DNA of 64,000 bases from Pigmentiphaga humi (GTDB lineage: Bacteria > Pseudomonadota > Gammaproteobacteria > Burkholderiales > Burkholderiaceae_B): contig NZ_UWPJ01000005.1 of the NCBI RefSeq assembly GCF_900606115.1, forward strand, positions 1-64,000, read 5' to 3'. The notes below the pieces were generated by a model that saw nothing but the letters and a program-made list of their open reading frames with translations, searched no databases and was not told where the DNA came from. Positions 44,549 to 53,240 of the stretch are shown here, in pieces. Within the stretch, counting starts at the first letter, position 1. Each line of letters starts with the position of its first letter. The translations under genes and the position numbers were made by a program.

Positions 44549-46387
44549 ATGTCTGCAGACACCTCCTCATCCGCCCAGGCCCCGCTTTCCCCGAACGACA
44601 TCCGCGGCCGGCTGCGTCTGCGCGCCACGTGGCGCTTGCTCAAGCCCTATTGGGTCTCCGAGGATCGCAAGGCGGCGCTGGGCCTGCTCGCCCTGGTCGT
44701 CGGGCTGAACCTGGCCCTGGTGGCGGCCAACGTCTGGCTAACCAACTGGAATCGCGTCTTCTACAACGCACTGGAGGTGCGCGATTTCGCGGCGTTCAAG
44801 CTGCAGCTGGCGCACTTCTGCGCGATCGCGGCGGCGTTCATCGTCATCGCCATCATGAAGCAGTACTACACCATGATGCTGGAGATGCGCTGGCGCACCT
44901 GGCTGACCGGCCAATGGCTGCGCCGCTGGACGACGGGGCAGGCGTATTACCGGGTCGAACAGACGCACGGCGCCGACAACCCCGACCAGCGCATCGCCGA
45001 GGACCTGCGCACGCTGGCCGGCAGCAGCCTGACCCTGTCGCTGGGACTGCTCAATTCCGTGGTGACGCTGTTGTCCTTCGTCACCCTGCTGTGGATGATA
45101 TCCGGGCCGCTGGTGTTCGCGCTGGGCGGCCGGACCATCGCCATCCCCGGCTACATGGTGTGGTTCGCGGTGTTGTACGCCGCCGCCGGTTCATGGCTGA
45201 CCCACAAGATAGGCAAGCCGCTGATCGGCCTGAGTTTCCGCCAGGAACAGACCGAGGCCGACTTCCGCTACGCGCTGATGCGGCTGCGGGAGAATGCCGA
45301 GGGCATCGCGCTGTACGGCGGCGAGCCCGCCGAGCGGGCGGGGCTGCACGGCGCGTTCGGCCACATACGCGAGAACTGGCGCGGACTGATGATCTATACG
45401 CGCCGGCTGGTCTTCGTCAATTCCGGCTACGGCCAGATCGCCATCGTCTTTCCGCTGATCGTGGCCGCGCCGAATTATTTCTCGGGCGCCATCACGCTGG
45501 GCGTGCTGATGCAGATCGCCTCCGCATTCGGACAAGTACAGGGCGCGCTGTCCTGGTTCGTGGACGGCTATGCCTCGCTGGTGAACTGGCAGGCGGCCGC
45601 CAACCGCCTGCTCGACTTCGGCTCGGCGCTGCAATCGGCCGAAACCGAGCACGGCATGCGCGATGGCGAGCATGGCATCGCGGTGACGGAACGCGCCGGT
45701 TCCACCGCGCCCGGCGCCATCGAGGCCGCCGGACTGGTGCTGGCGCTGCCCGGCCAAGGCGGCGGGCGCACGCTGACGGCGCCCTTCTCCATGACCGTGC
45801 GACCGGGCGAGCGGCTGCTGGTCACGGGCCCGTCCGGAGCCGGCAAGAGCGTGCTGTTCCGCGCCATGGCCGGCATCTGGCCCTACGGCGGCGGCAGCAT
45901 CGCGGTGCCCGCCGGCGCGCGCACCCTGTTCCTGCCGCAGCGCAGCTACATCCCCGCGGGCACCCTGGCCGCCGCCCTGAACTACCCGTCGCCGCCCGGC
46001 ACTCACGGCGGCGCGGCGCTGGCCGACCTGCTGCGCGACTGCCGGTTGGACCGGCTGACGGACAAGCTGCAGGAGCGCGACAATTGGGCGATGCGCCTGT
46101 CGCCCGGCGAGCAACAGCGCCTGGCCTTCGCCCGCGCCATCCTGCAGCAGCCGGACTATCTGTTCCTGGACGAGGCCACCTCGGCGCTGGACGAAGAAAC
46201 CGAGGCCGCCCTGTACGCGCTGCTGGTCGAACGCCTGCCCCGGGCGGCCATCGTCAGCATCGCCCACCGCAGCACGGTGGCGCGTTGGCATGACCGCCAC
46301 CTGCGCTACCGGCCGGTCCGCGAGCCGGGTTCGGAGCCGCGCTACCTGCCCACGGAGGAAAGCATGCCGGCAGGCATGCGCGCCTGA
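44549..46387 (+). CDS. ABC transporter, SbmA/BacA-like permease fused to ATPase (YddA type)
   Basis: The 612-residue protein has an N-terminal membrane domain with about six helices (about residues 30-330) resembling SbmA/ABCD transporters (WLTNWNRVFYNALE, MRWRTWLTGQWL), then an ATPase domain. Walker A is GPSGAGKS, the signature is LSPGEQQRLAFARAIL, and Walker B is YLFLDEATSALDE. The family moves peptides, vitamins or long-chain acyl compounds across the inner membrane; the cargo is unknown. It stands alone between cca and the convergent ghrA gene. Confidence 0.88.
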   Translation: MSADTSSSAQAPLSPNDIRGRLRLRATWRLLKPYWVSEDRKAALGLLALVVGLNLALVAANVWLTNWNRVFYNALEVRDFAAFKLQLAHFCAIAAAFIVIAIMKQYYTMMLEMRWRTWLTGQWLRRWTTGQAYYRVEQTHGADNPDQRIAEDLRTLAGSSLTLSLGLLNSVVTLLSFVTLLWMISGPLVFALGGRTIAIPGYMVWFAVLYAAAGSWLTHKIGKPLIGLSFRQEQTEADFRYALMRLRENAEGIALYGGEPAERAGLHGAFGHIRENWRGLMIYTRRLVFVNSGYGQIAIVFPLIVAAPNYFSGAITLGVLMQIASAFGQVQGALSWFVDGYASLVNWQAAANRLLDFGSALQSAETEHGMRDGEHGIAVTERAGSTAPGAIEAAGLVLALPGQGGGRTLTAPFSMTVRPGERLLVTGPSGAGKSVLFRAMAGIWPYGGGSIAVPAGARTLFLPQRSYIPAGTLAAALNYPSPPGTHGGAALADLLRDCRLDRLTDKLQERDNWAMRLSPGEQQRLAFARAILQQPDYLFLDEATSALDEETEAALYALLVERLPRAAIVSIAHRSTVARWHDRHLRYRPVREPGSEPRYLPTEESMPAGMRA

Positions 46388-46388
46388 T

Positions 46389-47327
46389 TCAATATCCCCG
46401 CCGCCAGTCCAGCCCCCGAAGCGGTTCGCCTGCTTCATGGCGGGCAATCCTGCCGGCGATCTGCGCCACGCTCTCGTCCACCAGGGACAGTGCCGAGATG
46501 TGCGGCGTGATGTCGATACGGGGATGGCGCCAGAACGGATGGTCTTGCGGCAGCGGCTCTTCGCGGAACACGTCAAGCGCCGCGCGGGCGAGCTTGCCGC
46601 GGGCGAGCGCCTCCAGCAGGTCCGTATCGACGAGGTGAGGACCGCGGGCCAGGTTCACCACGTAGCCGCCCTCGGCCATGGCGTCGAACACCCGGGCCGA
46701 CAGCACGCCTGCGGTGGCGGGCGTGTCGGGCAGGAGATTGACCAGCATGCGCGCGCCGGAGGCGAAACGGATCAGCGCGTCGGGTCCGGCGTAGGTCTCG
46801 ATTCCCGGCACCGACCGCTCGGTGCGGCTGTAGAGCCGCAGCGGAAACCCTTGCGCCGCCAGCGCTTGCGCCACCGGCAGGCCGAGCTGGCCGGCGCCGA
46901 GCACGCCTATCGTGAACGCCTCGGCCCGGTAGGGCTCCAGCGGCCGCCATACCCGCTCGCGCGCCTGCTCCTCATACGCATCGAAGCGGCGCTGGTAGCG
47001 CAGCGCGCAGTAGAGCGCGTACTCCGCCATCTGCCGCGCCATGCCCGCATCCTCCAGGCGCACCACCGGCACGCGATGCGTGACGAGGCCGGGATGCTCG
47101 CGCATGGCTGCGAGCAAGGCGTCCACGCCCGCGCCGAGGTTGAAGACGGCCTTCAGGCCGGGCCGGTCGGCCAGCGCCTGCTCGGGCGCTTTCCAGTACA
47201 GCAGGTAATCGGCGGGCGCATCGTCGCCCGGCTGCCAACTGCGCACCCGCGCCGCCGGCAGCGCCTCGCGCAGCGCAAGCAGCCAGGGCGCCTCGTCCAC
47301 GCCGGCCGTTGCCAAGAGAATGTCCAT
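46389..47327 (-). CDS. ghrA: Glyoxylate/hydroxypyruvate reductase A
   Basis: A 312-residue D-2-hydroxyacid dehydrogenase of the GhrA group. It has the NAD(P) motif GVLGAGQLGLPVAQAL and the catalytic residues Arg in NLARGPHLV, Glu in FREEPLPQDHPF and His in ITPHISALS. The final WRRGY is also typical. It reduces glyoxylate and hydroxypyruvate. It is convergent with the ABC transporter gene with a single base between stops, and 79 bases separate its start from the MidA-like gene upstream. Confidence 0.88.
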   Translation of the reverse strand: MDILLATAGVDEAPWLLALREALPAARVRSWQPGDDAPADYLLYWKAPEQALADRPGLKAVFNLGAGVDALLAAMREHPGLVTHRVPVVRLEDAGMARQMAEYALYCALRYQRRFDAYEEQARERVWRPLEPYRAEAFTIGVLGAGQLGLPVAQALAAQGFPLRLYSRTERSVPGIETYAGPDALIRFASGARMLVNLLPDTPATAGVLSARVFDAMAEGGYVVNLARGPHLVDTDLLEALARGKLARAALDVFREEPLPQDHPFWRHPRIDITPHISALSLVDESVAQIAGRIARHEAGEPLRGLDWRRGY

Positions 47328-47406
47328 GATGCCCCGCCTCGCCGGATTGCAAGAACAGCAGTGAGCATAGGCCGCGCGCCCGGACGCGGCAAACGGCTCG
47401 CGCGGA

Positions 47407-48564
47407 CTACAGCGTGTGGCTGCGGTCGCCCCGGGCGAACCCGATCAACGGCTCGTCCACGCCGCGTCCTACCGCCAGCACCTTGAACAGTTCGCCCATC
47501 TCGGCCGGCGACAGCAGCTTCTGCACGGGGGCGACGGCCTGCGCATAGGCCGCCGCGTCGGCCGGGTCCATGCGCGCGAGCAAGTCCATCAGGCCGGCAT
47601 TCATCAGGAAATTGGCTTGCGAGGCATAGCCCAGCACCTCCAGTCCACCCTCGACCGCCGCTTCCGCCATGGCGGTGAAATCGACGTGGGCGGTGATGTC
47701 CTGCACGCCCACGGCAACGAACGGGTCGGCATGGGCGACGTGCCGCAGGTGGCACATCAGCGTGCCCTCCGCGCGCTGGGGATGGTAGTACTCGGCGCGC
47801 GCGAAGCCGTAGTCGATCAGCAGCGCCGCGCCCGCCTTCAGCCATGTGCCCATGCCGCGCACGAAGGCCTCGCCCTGCTGGTTGACCTCGGATACGTAGC
47901 CCGGCAGGGGCGGCATGCGAGCCGCGACGAGGCGGGCCAGGTCGGCCGGCGCGGCGCGGTCCTGCCAGACGAATTGGCCGCCTTCCCCCAGCGCGACGCC
48001 GCGCTCGAGCAAGCTCGCCTCGCCCCAGCGGAACAGCCGCACCGGCATGGCGTCCAGCACCTCGTTGGCGACCACGCAGCCGGTGAAGGACACCGGCAGG
48101 GCATCCAGCCATTCGACCCGGTCTCCATACGGCGCCAGCCGCGCGCGCTGACGCTCGCGCAGGTCGGCGGAGACTTCGACGATGCGGTAGCGCACGCGCA
48201 GGCCCAGTTCGTCCAGTTCCGCCAGCAACCCGTCGGCCAGCGCGCCCGTGCCGGCGCCGAATTCCAGCACCTCGGCGCCGCCGCACGCCTGCAGCACCTG
48301 GGCCGCCTGCCGTGCCAGGGTGCGCGCGAACAGCGGCGTCAATTCGGGCGCGGTCACGAAATCGCCCGAAGGCGCCCGGCCGCCTTCCGCGAGCTTGGCG
48401 CTGCCGGCAGCGTAATAGCCCAGGCCGGGCGCGTACAAGGCCTGTTCCATCCAGCGGTCGAACGGCAGCCAGCCGCCGGCGGCGCGGATCTGCGCGGCCA
48501 GGTGGTCGGCGACGCGGTCGGCGTGCGCGCGGGCCAGGGGATCGAGTTCGGGAAGATTCTTCAT
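47407..48564 (-). CDS. SAM-dependent methyltransferase, MidA/NDUFAF7 family (DUF185)
   Basis: The 385-residue protein shows the COG1565 layout: FDRWMEQALYAPGLGYYAAG, GDFVTAPELTPLFARTLARQ, SAM motif VLEFGAGTGALADGLL, and ANEVLDAMPVRLF. In eukaryotes MidA/NDUFAF7 methylates an arginine in a complex I subunit; in bacteria the target is less clear. The ATG at 48564 matches the family N-terminus; an ATG six codons upstream is possible. It lies in front of ghrA on the same strand. Confidence 0.87.
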   Translation of the reverse strand: MKNLPELDPLARAHADRVADHLAAQIRAAGGWLPFDRWMEQALYAPGLGYYAAGSAKLAEGGRAPSGDFVTAPELTPLFARTLARQAAQVLQACGGAEVLEFGAGTGALADGLLAELDELGLRVRYRIVEVSADLRERQRARLAPYGDRVEWLDALPVSFTGCVVANEVLDAMPVRLFRWGEASLLERGVALGEGGQFVWQDRAAPADLARLVAARMPPLPGYVSEVNQQGEAFVRGMGTWLKAGAALLIDYGFARAEYYHPQRAEGTLMCHLRHVAHADPFVAVGVQDITAHVDFTAMAEAAVEGGLEVLGYASQANFLMNAGLMDLLARMDPADAAAYAQAVAPVQKLLSPAEMGELFKVLAVGRGVDEPLIGFARGDRSHTL

Positions 48565-48644
48565 GGGAAGGGATTTTCCCACGGTGGCATGGCTTGCTCC
48601 GGCTTCAGCAGGCTCCGGGGGAATGATCGCTTGAGATTCACTAG

Positions 48645-48657
48645 ACGGGAATCCCGT
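48645..48657. repeat. Short palindrome upstream of brnT
   Basis: ACGGGAATCCCGT is a perfect 13-base palindrome around a central A. It could be an operator half or a remnant of a terminator for an upstream gene. Confidence 0.4.
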
Positions 48658-48663
48658 TATTTC

Positions 48664-48694
48664 TTGCCTCTCGATTATTTGTTAGTACAATAAT
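48664..48694 (+). promoter_or_regulatory. brnTA promoter and operator-like palindrome
   Basis: TTGCCT (48664-48669) and TACAAT (48686-48691) are 16 bases apart. The -10 box ends only seven bases before the brnT ATG (48699), so the transcript would have little or no leader. Overlapping the -10 box, ATTATTTGT (48674-48682) and ACAATAAT (48687-48694) form an imperfect inverted repeat, a plausible site for autorepression by BrnA. Confidence 0.55.
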
Positions 48695-48698
48695 TCAC

Positions 48699-48987
48699 AT
48701 GGATCGTATCTTACCTGGGACGAAGACAAGCGCAAGAAAAACCTGGAAAAGCACGGGTTGGACTTCGCTGATGCGCCTGGGTTTTGGATAGCGATATCAG
48801 GTTGGACATTGCCGTTGTACGCAATGGCGAGCATCGCACTCAGTCTTTCGCCTACGTGTTCGACCAATTAATGGTGCTAACGCTGGTGCATATGGGTCGT
48901 GATAACACAACGCGTGTGATCAGTTTCCGCCCCGCCGGCAAGGAAGAATCGGAGGAATATCATGCCTGGCTCGAAGACCCGGACTAA
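48699..48987 (+). pseudogene. brnT: BrnT-family toxin, broken by two frameshifts
   Basis: Three consecutive frames together encode a BrnT toxin: MDRIL (frame from ATG 48699), then TWDEDKRKKNLEKHGLDFAD and AP (from 48713), then LDSDIRLDIAVVRNGEHR through the end YHAWLEDPD. One base is missing near 48713 and another near 48771, each at a CCTGGG run. Restoring both gives 97 codons, normal for this ribonuclease toxin. The end overlaps brnA by 26 bases, as in intact modules. As given, no functional toxin would be made. Confidence 0.78.
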
Positions 48988-49270
48988 TCGTGAGAAAGCC
49001 CTGCTTGCCATGAAACAACCGCCCGCGGGTGGCTATTTCGTATGGGACGGCAAAGATGAAGATGAGCGTCCGCTGACCAAGCAGGAAATGGAAGCGGGGA
49101 TAGCGGAAGCCCGTGCACGCCGTGGTCGGCCGGCTGGCAGCAACAAATCGGCAACCACCATCCGGTTTGACGAAGAAGTATTGGCCGCCTTCCGAGCCAC
49201 CGGCAGGGGCTGGCAAACACGGATGAACAACGCCCTCAAGGACTGGCTCAAGACGCATTCGCCCAACTAG
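48962..49270 (+). CDS. brnA: BrnA family antitoxin
   Basis: A 102-residue antitoxin of the BrnA/COG3514 (DUF4415) type. The C-terminal ribbon-helix-helix is clear: SATTIRFDEEVLAAFRATG, then RGWQTRMNNALKDWLK. BrnA binds BrnT and represses their operon. The frame is intact although the toxin is broken. The region is AT-richer than its neighbours, which is common for mobile toxin-antitoxin genes. Confidence 0.85.
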   Translation: MPGSKTRTNREKALLAMKQPPAGGYFVWDGKDEDERPLTKQEMEAGIAEARARRGRPAGSNKSATTIRFDEEVLAAFRATGRGWQTRMNNALKDWLKTHSPN

Positions 49271-49332
49271 GACTTGGCCATCCCGCCCTTGCTAAAATCC
49301 CCGCTTTGCCGTTTCCCCGGACCCGACTCGCC

Positions 49333-50154
49333 ATGAGCGACGCGCGCCCTGCCTCCATCCGTCCCGTCGTCCTGGTCACCGGCGCCGCCCGCCGCATCGG
49401 CCGCGAGATCGCGCTGGCGTTCGCGCGGGCGGGATGGGACGTGGCGGTGCACTATTCGACCTCGCGCGACGCCGCGCAGGAGACGCGCGAGGCGCTGCAG
49501 GCGCTGGGCGCGCGCGCGGAGCTGTTCGCCTGCGACCTGGCCGACCCCGCCGCCGCCGAGACGCTGGTGCCGGCCGTGCAGGCGGCGTTCGGGCAGGTGG
49601 ACGCGCTGGTGAACAATGCGTCCACGTTCGAATACGACGACGTGGCCTCGTTCGGCCCGGCGATGCTGCAGGCCCACTTCCTGCCCAACCTGGTGGCGCC
49701 GGTGATCCTGGCGCGGGCGCTGGCGGCCGACGTGGCCCGGCGCGGCGCGCCGGCGCGCGGCGCGGTGGTCAACCTGCTGGACCAGAAACTCTGGAACTAC
49801 AACCCGGACTTCTTTTCCTACACCTTGAGCAAGGCCGGGCTGGAAGCGGCCACGACCATGCTGGCGCAGGCGCTGGCGCCGGCCGTGCGGGTGGTGGGCG
49901 TGGCGCCCGGGCTGACCATGATCAGCCACCTGCAGACGCCGCAGCAGTTCGCCCAGACCCACGCGATGGCCCCGCTGGGCCATGCCAGCCGTCCCGAAGA
50001 CATCGCCCAGGCCGTGCTGTTCGCGGCGCAGAACGCGTCGATCACGGGCACGACGCTGCTGGTGGACGGCGGGCAGCACCTGGTCGGTTTCGACCGCGAT
50101 TTCAGCATGATGAACCCGCCGGCGGACGCCATTGCCGCCGGCCAGAAGACTTGA
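49333..50154 (+). CDS. Short-chain dehydrogenase, FolM-like dihydromonapterin reductase
   Basis: The 273-residue SDR has VLVTGAARRIGREIALAF, VDALVNNAST, and the Tyr-x3-Lys pair in FSYTLSKAGLEAA. The TGAARRIG start motif (Arg after Ala) is that of pteridine reductases and FolM rather than of TGxxxGIG oxidoreductases. It lies eight bases ahead of folB, which supports a role in pterin metabolism. Without biochemical data, the exact substrate (dihydromonapterin or dihydrofolate) remains open. Confidence 0.82.
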   Translation: MSDARPASIRPVVLVTGAARRIGREIALAFARAGWDVAVHYSTSRDAAQETREALQALGARAELFACDLADPAAAETLVPAVQAAFGQVDALVNNASTFEYDDVASFGPAMLQAHFLPNLVAPVILARALAADVARRGAPARGAVVNLLDQKLWNYNPDFFSYTLSKAGLEAATTMLAQALAPAVRVVGVAPGLTMISHLQTPQQFAQTHAMAPLGHASRPEDIAQAVLFAAQNASITGTTLLVDGGQHLVGFDRDFSMMNPPADAIAAGQKT

Positions 50155-50162
50155 GCACAACC

Positions 50163-50546
50163 ATGGGCACACGCCGCATTTTCTTCAACCGCCTGGCCAT
50201 CGATGCGCAGATAGGCATACTGGACCACGAGCGTGGCGCCACGCAGCCCTTGCACGTCGATGCCGAGATCGACCTGCAAGGCGTGGACAAGCCCGACCAC
50301 GACGGCATCCAGGAAGTGCTGGACTACCGCCGCCTGCGCGAATGCATCATCGACGAATGCACGCGCGCCCACGTGAACCTGCTCGAGACGCTGTGCGACC
50401 GGCTGGCCCAGCGGCTGCTCGACCAGTTCGCCGAGATCGCCAGCGTGCGCCTGCGCGTGGCCAAGCCGCAGGCTTTCGCGGACTGCGCGGCGGTAGGCAT
50501 CGAAGTCACCGCGAACCGAATGGCAGTTCCCCCCCCTACGCGCTGA
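50163..50546 (+). CDS. folB: Dihydroneopterin aldolase
   Basis: FolB cleaves dihydroneopterin to hydroxymethyl-dihydropterin in folate synthesis. The 127-residue protein has IFFNRLAIDAQIGILDHERG, VLDYRRLRECI and LLETLCDRLAQRLL with the conserved Glu. The C-terminal PPPTR and the TGA stop are supplied by repeat copy 6. It is paired with the FolM-like gene just upstream. Confidence 0.88.
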   Translation: MGTRRIFFNRLAIDAQIGILDHERGATQPLHVDAEIDLQGVDKPDHDGIQEVLDYRRLRECIIDECTRAHVNLLETLCDRLAQRLLDQFAEIASVRLRVAKPQAFADCAAVGIEVTANRMAVPPPTR

Positions 50547-50610
50547 CGCGCGCCCCCCCGGGGGGGCTCTACTTGCGGACCGGCAAAGCCGGATCCGCTG
50601 TGCCCGGGGT
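50529..50610 (+). repeat. Dispersed palindromic repeat, copy 6 (end of folB)
   Basis: CCCCCCCCTACGCGCTGACG, CGCGCCCCCCCGGGGGGGC, then GCGGACCGGCAAAGCCGG and ATCCGCTGTGCCCGGGGT. The TGA at 50544-50546 is the folB stop. The last third forms nested arms GCGGA/TCCGC and CCGGC/GCCGG. Confidence 0.88.
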
Positions 50611-50663
50611 GAGCACCGTTGTAGGCGGTTTGAAGCCGCCGTACCCTTCGGGGGAGGTTTTGG

Positions 50664-51647
50664 ATGAAAGAAGATATGAATGCCGTCGTTTCACTTGCCA
50701 CGAGCACTCCCGAGGCGGGCCGGGCGCGGCTGAAGCTCGAGCGCGAGCGCAACAAGCTGGAAAAGCGCCTGATGCGCGAGACCGGCCGGGCGATCGGCGA
50801 TTTCAACATGATCGAGCCGGGCGACCGCGTGATGGTCTGTCTGTCGGGCGGCAAGGATTCCTACGGGATGCTGGACCTGCTGCTCAAGCTGCGCGAGCGC
50901 GCGCCCATCGACTTCGACATCGTCGCGGTAAACCTGGACCAGAAGCAGCCGGGCTTTCCCGACGACGTGCTGCCGCGCTACCTGGCGGGGTTGGGCGTGC
51001 CTTTCCACATCGAGACGCAGGATACCTATTCCATCGTCACCCGGGTGATCCCCGAAGGCAAGACGATGTGCTCGCTCTGTTCGCGGCTGCGCCGCGGCAT
51101 CCTGTACCGCGTCGCCGACGAGCTCAAGGCCACCAAGATCGCGCTGGGCCACCATCGCGACGACATCCTCGCCACCTTCTTCCTGAACCTGTTCTACGGC
51201 GGGCAATTGAAGAGCATGCCGCCCAAGCTGGTCTCGGACGACGGCCGCCACACCGTGATCCGGCCGCTGGCCTACGTCAAGGAAGACGACCTGGTGGCCT
51301 ACGCCGAATGGAAGGCCTTCCCCATCATTCCGTGCAACCTGTGCGGCTCGCAGGAAAACCTGAAGCGCCAGGAGGCCGGCCGGATGATAGACGAGTGGGA
51401 GCGGGCCTTTCCGGGCCGCGTGGAGAACATCTTCAACGCACTGTCGCGCGTGACGCCCTCGCACCTGCTCGACCGGGATTTGTTCGATTTCGCCAGCCTG
51501 CGGCCCACGGGCGTGCCGGATCCGAACGGCGACACGGCCTTCGACCACGTCGATCCCGAACCGTCGGCTCCGGCCTGCCGCGACGACGCGAACGACGGCA
51601 TGGCCGAGCACACCGTGCGCTTCCTGCGCCACGGCGCCGCGCATTGA
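50664..51647 (+). CDS. ttcA: tRNA 2-thiocytidine biosynthesis protein TtcA
   Basis: TtcA thiolates C32 of certain tRNAs and uses an iron-sulfur cluster. The 327-residue protein carries the PP-loop [15 protein letters not shown] and the two CxxC motifs in [12 protein letters not shown] and [17 protein letters not shown] lies upstream of ATG 50664. It follows folB and repeat copy 6. Its TGA stop overlaps the TTG start of the next gene. Confidence 0.95.
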   Translation: MKEDMNAVVSLATSTPEAGRARLKLERERNKLEKRLMRETGRAIGDFNMIEPGDRVMVCLSGGKDSYGMLDLLLKLRERAPIDFDIVAVNLDQKQPGFPDDVLPRYLAGLGVPFHIETQDTYSIVTRVIPEGKTMCSLCSRLRRGILYRVADELKATKIALGHHRDDILATFFLNLFYGGQLKSMPPKLVSDDGRHTVIRPLAYVKEDDLVAYAEWKAFPIIPCNLCGSQENLKRQEAGRMIDEWERAFPGRVENIFNALSRVTPSHLLDRDLFDFASLRPTGVPDPNGDTAFDHVDPEPSAPACRDDANDGMAEHTVRFLRHGAAH

Positions 51648-52390
51648 ACATCGCGCCGGTCCTGCAGGCGCGCGGCGTCGGACGCCGTTTTCCCAACGGC
51701 GTCGAGGCGCTGGCGCCGCTGGACCTGGACGTGCGCGCCGGCGAATTCGTCACGCTGCTCGGGCCGTCCGGCTGCGGCAAGACCACCTTGCTGCGCATCT
51801 GCGCCGGCCTGGATGCGCCGACCTGCGGGACATTGCGCCGGGAGGTCGACGACTCCCGGCTTTCCTATGTATTCCAGGACGCCACGCTGATGCCCTGGGC
51901 CTCGGTGGCGGCCAACGTGCGCCTGCCGCTGGACCTGGAGCGCCGCGGCGGCAAGCCTGAGCGGCGCGCGCGCGTCATGCAGGCGCTGGAGCGGGTCGGG
52001 CTGGCCGATTTCGCCGGCGCGCTGCCGCGCGAGCTGTCGGGCGGCATGCGCATGCGCGTCTCGATCGCCAGGGCCCTGGTGACCGAACCCGCGCTGCTGC
52101 TGATGGACGAACCCTTCGGCGCGCTCGACGACATCACGCGCCAGCACCTGGACGACGAGTTGCTGGCGCTTGCCGCCGCGCAAGGCCTGACCGTGGTGTT
52201 CGTGACCCACAGCATTTTCGAGGCGGTCTACCTGTCGGACCGCGTGATCGTGATGTCGCGCCGGCCTGGGCGCATCGTCGCCGACATCGCCATCGAGGCA
52301 ACGCGCCGCGATGCGGCCTTCCGCGTGTCGCCCCAGTTCGCGATGCAGGCCGCGCGGCTGCAGGCGGCGCTGGTGGAGGGACAGCGATGA
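51644..52390 (+). CDS. ABC transporter ATP-binding protein (SsuB/TauB type)
   Basis: The 248-residue ATPase has Walker [17 protein letters not shown], signature [15 protein letters not shown], Walker [14 protein letters not shown], and the switch His in [13 protein letters not shown]. The group serves importers of sulfonates, nitrate, or pyrimidine-type thiamine precursors. The start is TTG 51644, overlapping the ttcA stop as ATTGA; no better start lies before the conserved N-terminus. It is the first gene of the three-gene importer ending at 54236. Confidence 0.87.
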   Translation: MNIAPVLQARGVGRRFPNGVEALAPLDLDVRAGEFVTLLGPSGCGKTTLLRICAGLDAPTCGTLRREVDDSRLSYVFQDATLMPWASVAANVRLPLDLERRGGKPERRARVMQALERVGLADFAGALPRELSGGMRMRVSIARALVTEPALLLMDEPFGALDDITRQHLDDELLALAAAQGLTVVFVTHSIFEAVYLSDRVIVMSRRPGRIVADIAIEATRRDAAFRVSPQFAMQAARLQAALVEGQR

Positions 52391-52430
52391 TCCGCTCCCT
52401 TCCCCATCCGGCCACGCCGGGGGAGCGCGC

Positions 52431-53198
52431 ATGAGCAGGAGCCTGCGCCTGGTCGCCCCGCTCATCGTCGCGCTGATCGTGGTTGCGCTGTGGCACGGCC
52501 TGGTGCGCGCCTTCGACGTGCCCGTCTACCTGGTGCCGTCGCCGGTGGACGTGGCCCGCACGCTGGTGCAGGACTGGGGGCTGCTATCCGCCTCGCTGTG
52601 GGTCACGCTGCAGATCACCGCGCTGGCGCTGCTGGCCGCCACGGCGCTGGGCGTGCTGCTGGCCTTCCTGTTCGTGCAGAGCCGCGTAATCGAGGCCAGC
52701 CTGTTCCCGTACGCGGTGCTGCTGCAGGTCACGCCCATCGTGGCGGTGGCCCCGCTCATCATCATCTGGGTCGAGAACACCCTGATGGCGCTGACGCTGT
52801 GCGCCACCATCGTGGCGATCTTCCCCATCATCAGCAACACCGTGCTGGGGCTGCGCAGCATCGACCCCGGCCTGCTCGATTTCTTCCGGCTCAAGCGCGC
52901 CGGACGCTGGCAGATCCTGTGGCGGCTGCGGCTGCCCTCCGCCCTGCCCGCCTTCTTCGGCGGGCTGCGCATCGCCTGCGGGCTGGCGCTGATCGGCGCG
53001 GTGGTGGCCGAATTCGTCGCCGGCACCGGCGGCTCGCAGACCGGCCTGGCCTACCAGATCCTGCAGGCCGGCTACCAGATCAACATCCCGCGCCTGTTCG
53101 CAGCGCTCTTGCTCATCACCGCGGCGGGGGTAATACTCTTTGCCGCGATGACGCTGCTGTCGCGGGCCGTGCTGGCGCGCTGGTCCGACGATCTCTGA
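52431..53198 (+). CDS. ABC transporter permease (SsuC/TauC type)
   Basis: A 255-residue permease with about six membrane helices and the BPD_transp_1 motif around GLRIACGLALIGAVVAEFVA. GGGGGAG lies before ATG 52431. The in-frame sequence upstream overlaps the ATPase gene and is not conserved. It works with the ATPase at 51644 and the binding protein at 53241; the substrate is not assigned. Confidence 0.88.
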   Translation: MSRSLRLVAPLIVALIVVALWHGLVRAFDVPVYLVPSPVDVARTLVQDWGLLSASLWVTLQITALALLAATALGVLLAFLFVQSRVIEASLFPYAVLLQVTPIVAVAPLIIIWVENTLMALTLCATIVAIFPIISNTVLGLRSIDPGLLDFFRLKRAGRWQILWRLRLPSALPAFFGGLRIACGLALIGAVVAEFVAGTGGSQTGLAYQILQAGYQINIPRLFAALLLITAAGVILFAAMTLLSRAVLARWSDDL

Positions 53199-53240
53199 CC
53201 GGCCGGCGCGGCCTGTCTTTCCTGCTACGGAGCCCCCACC

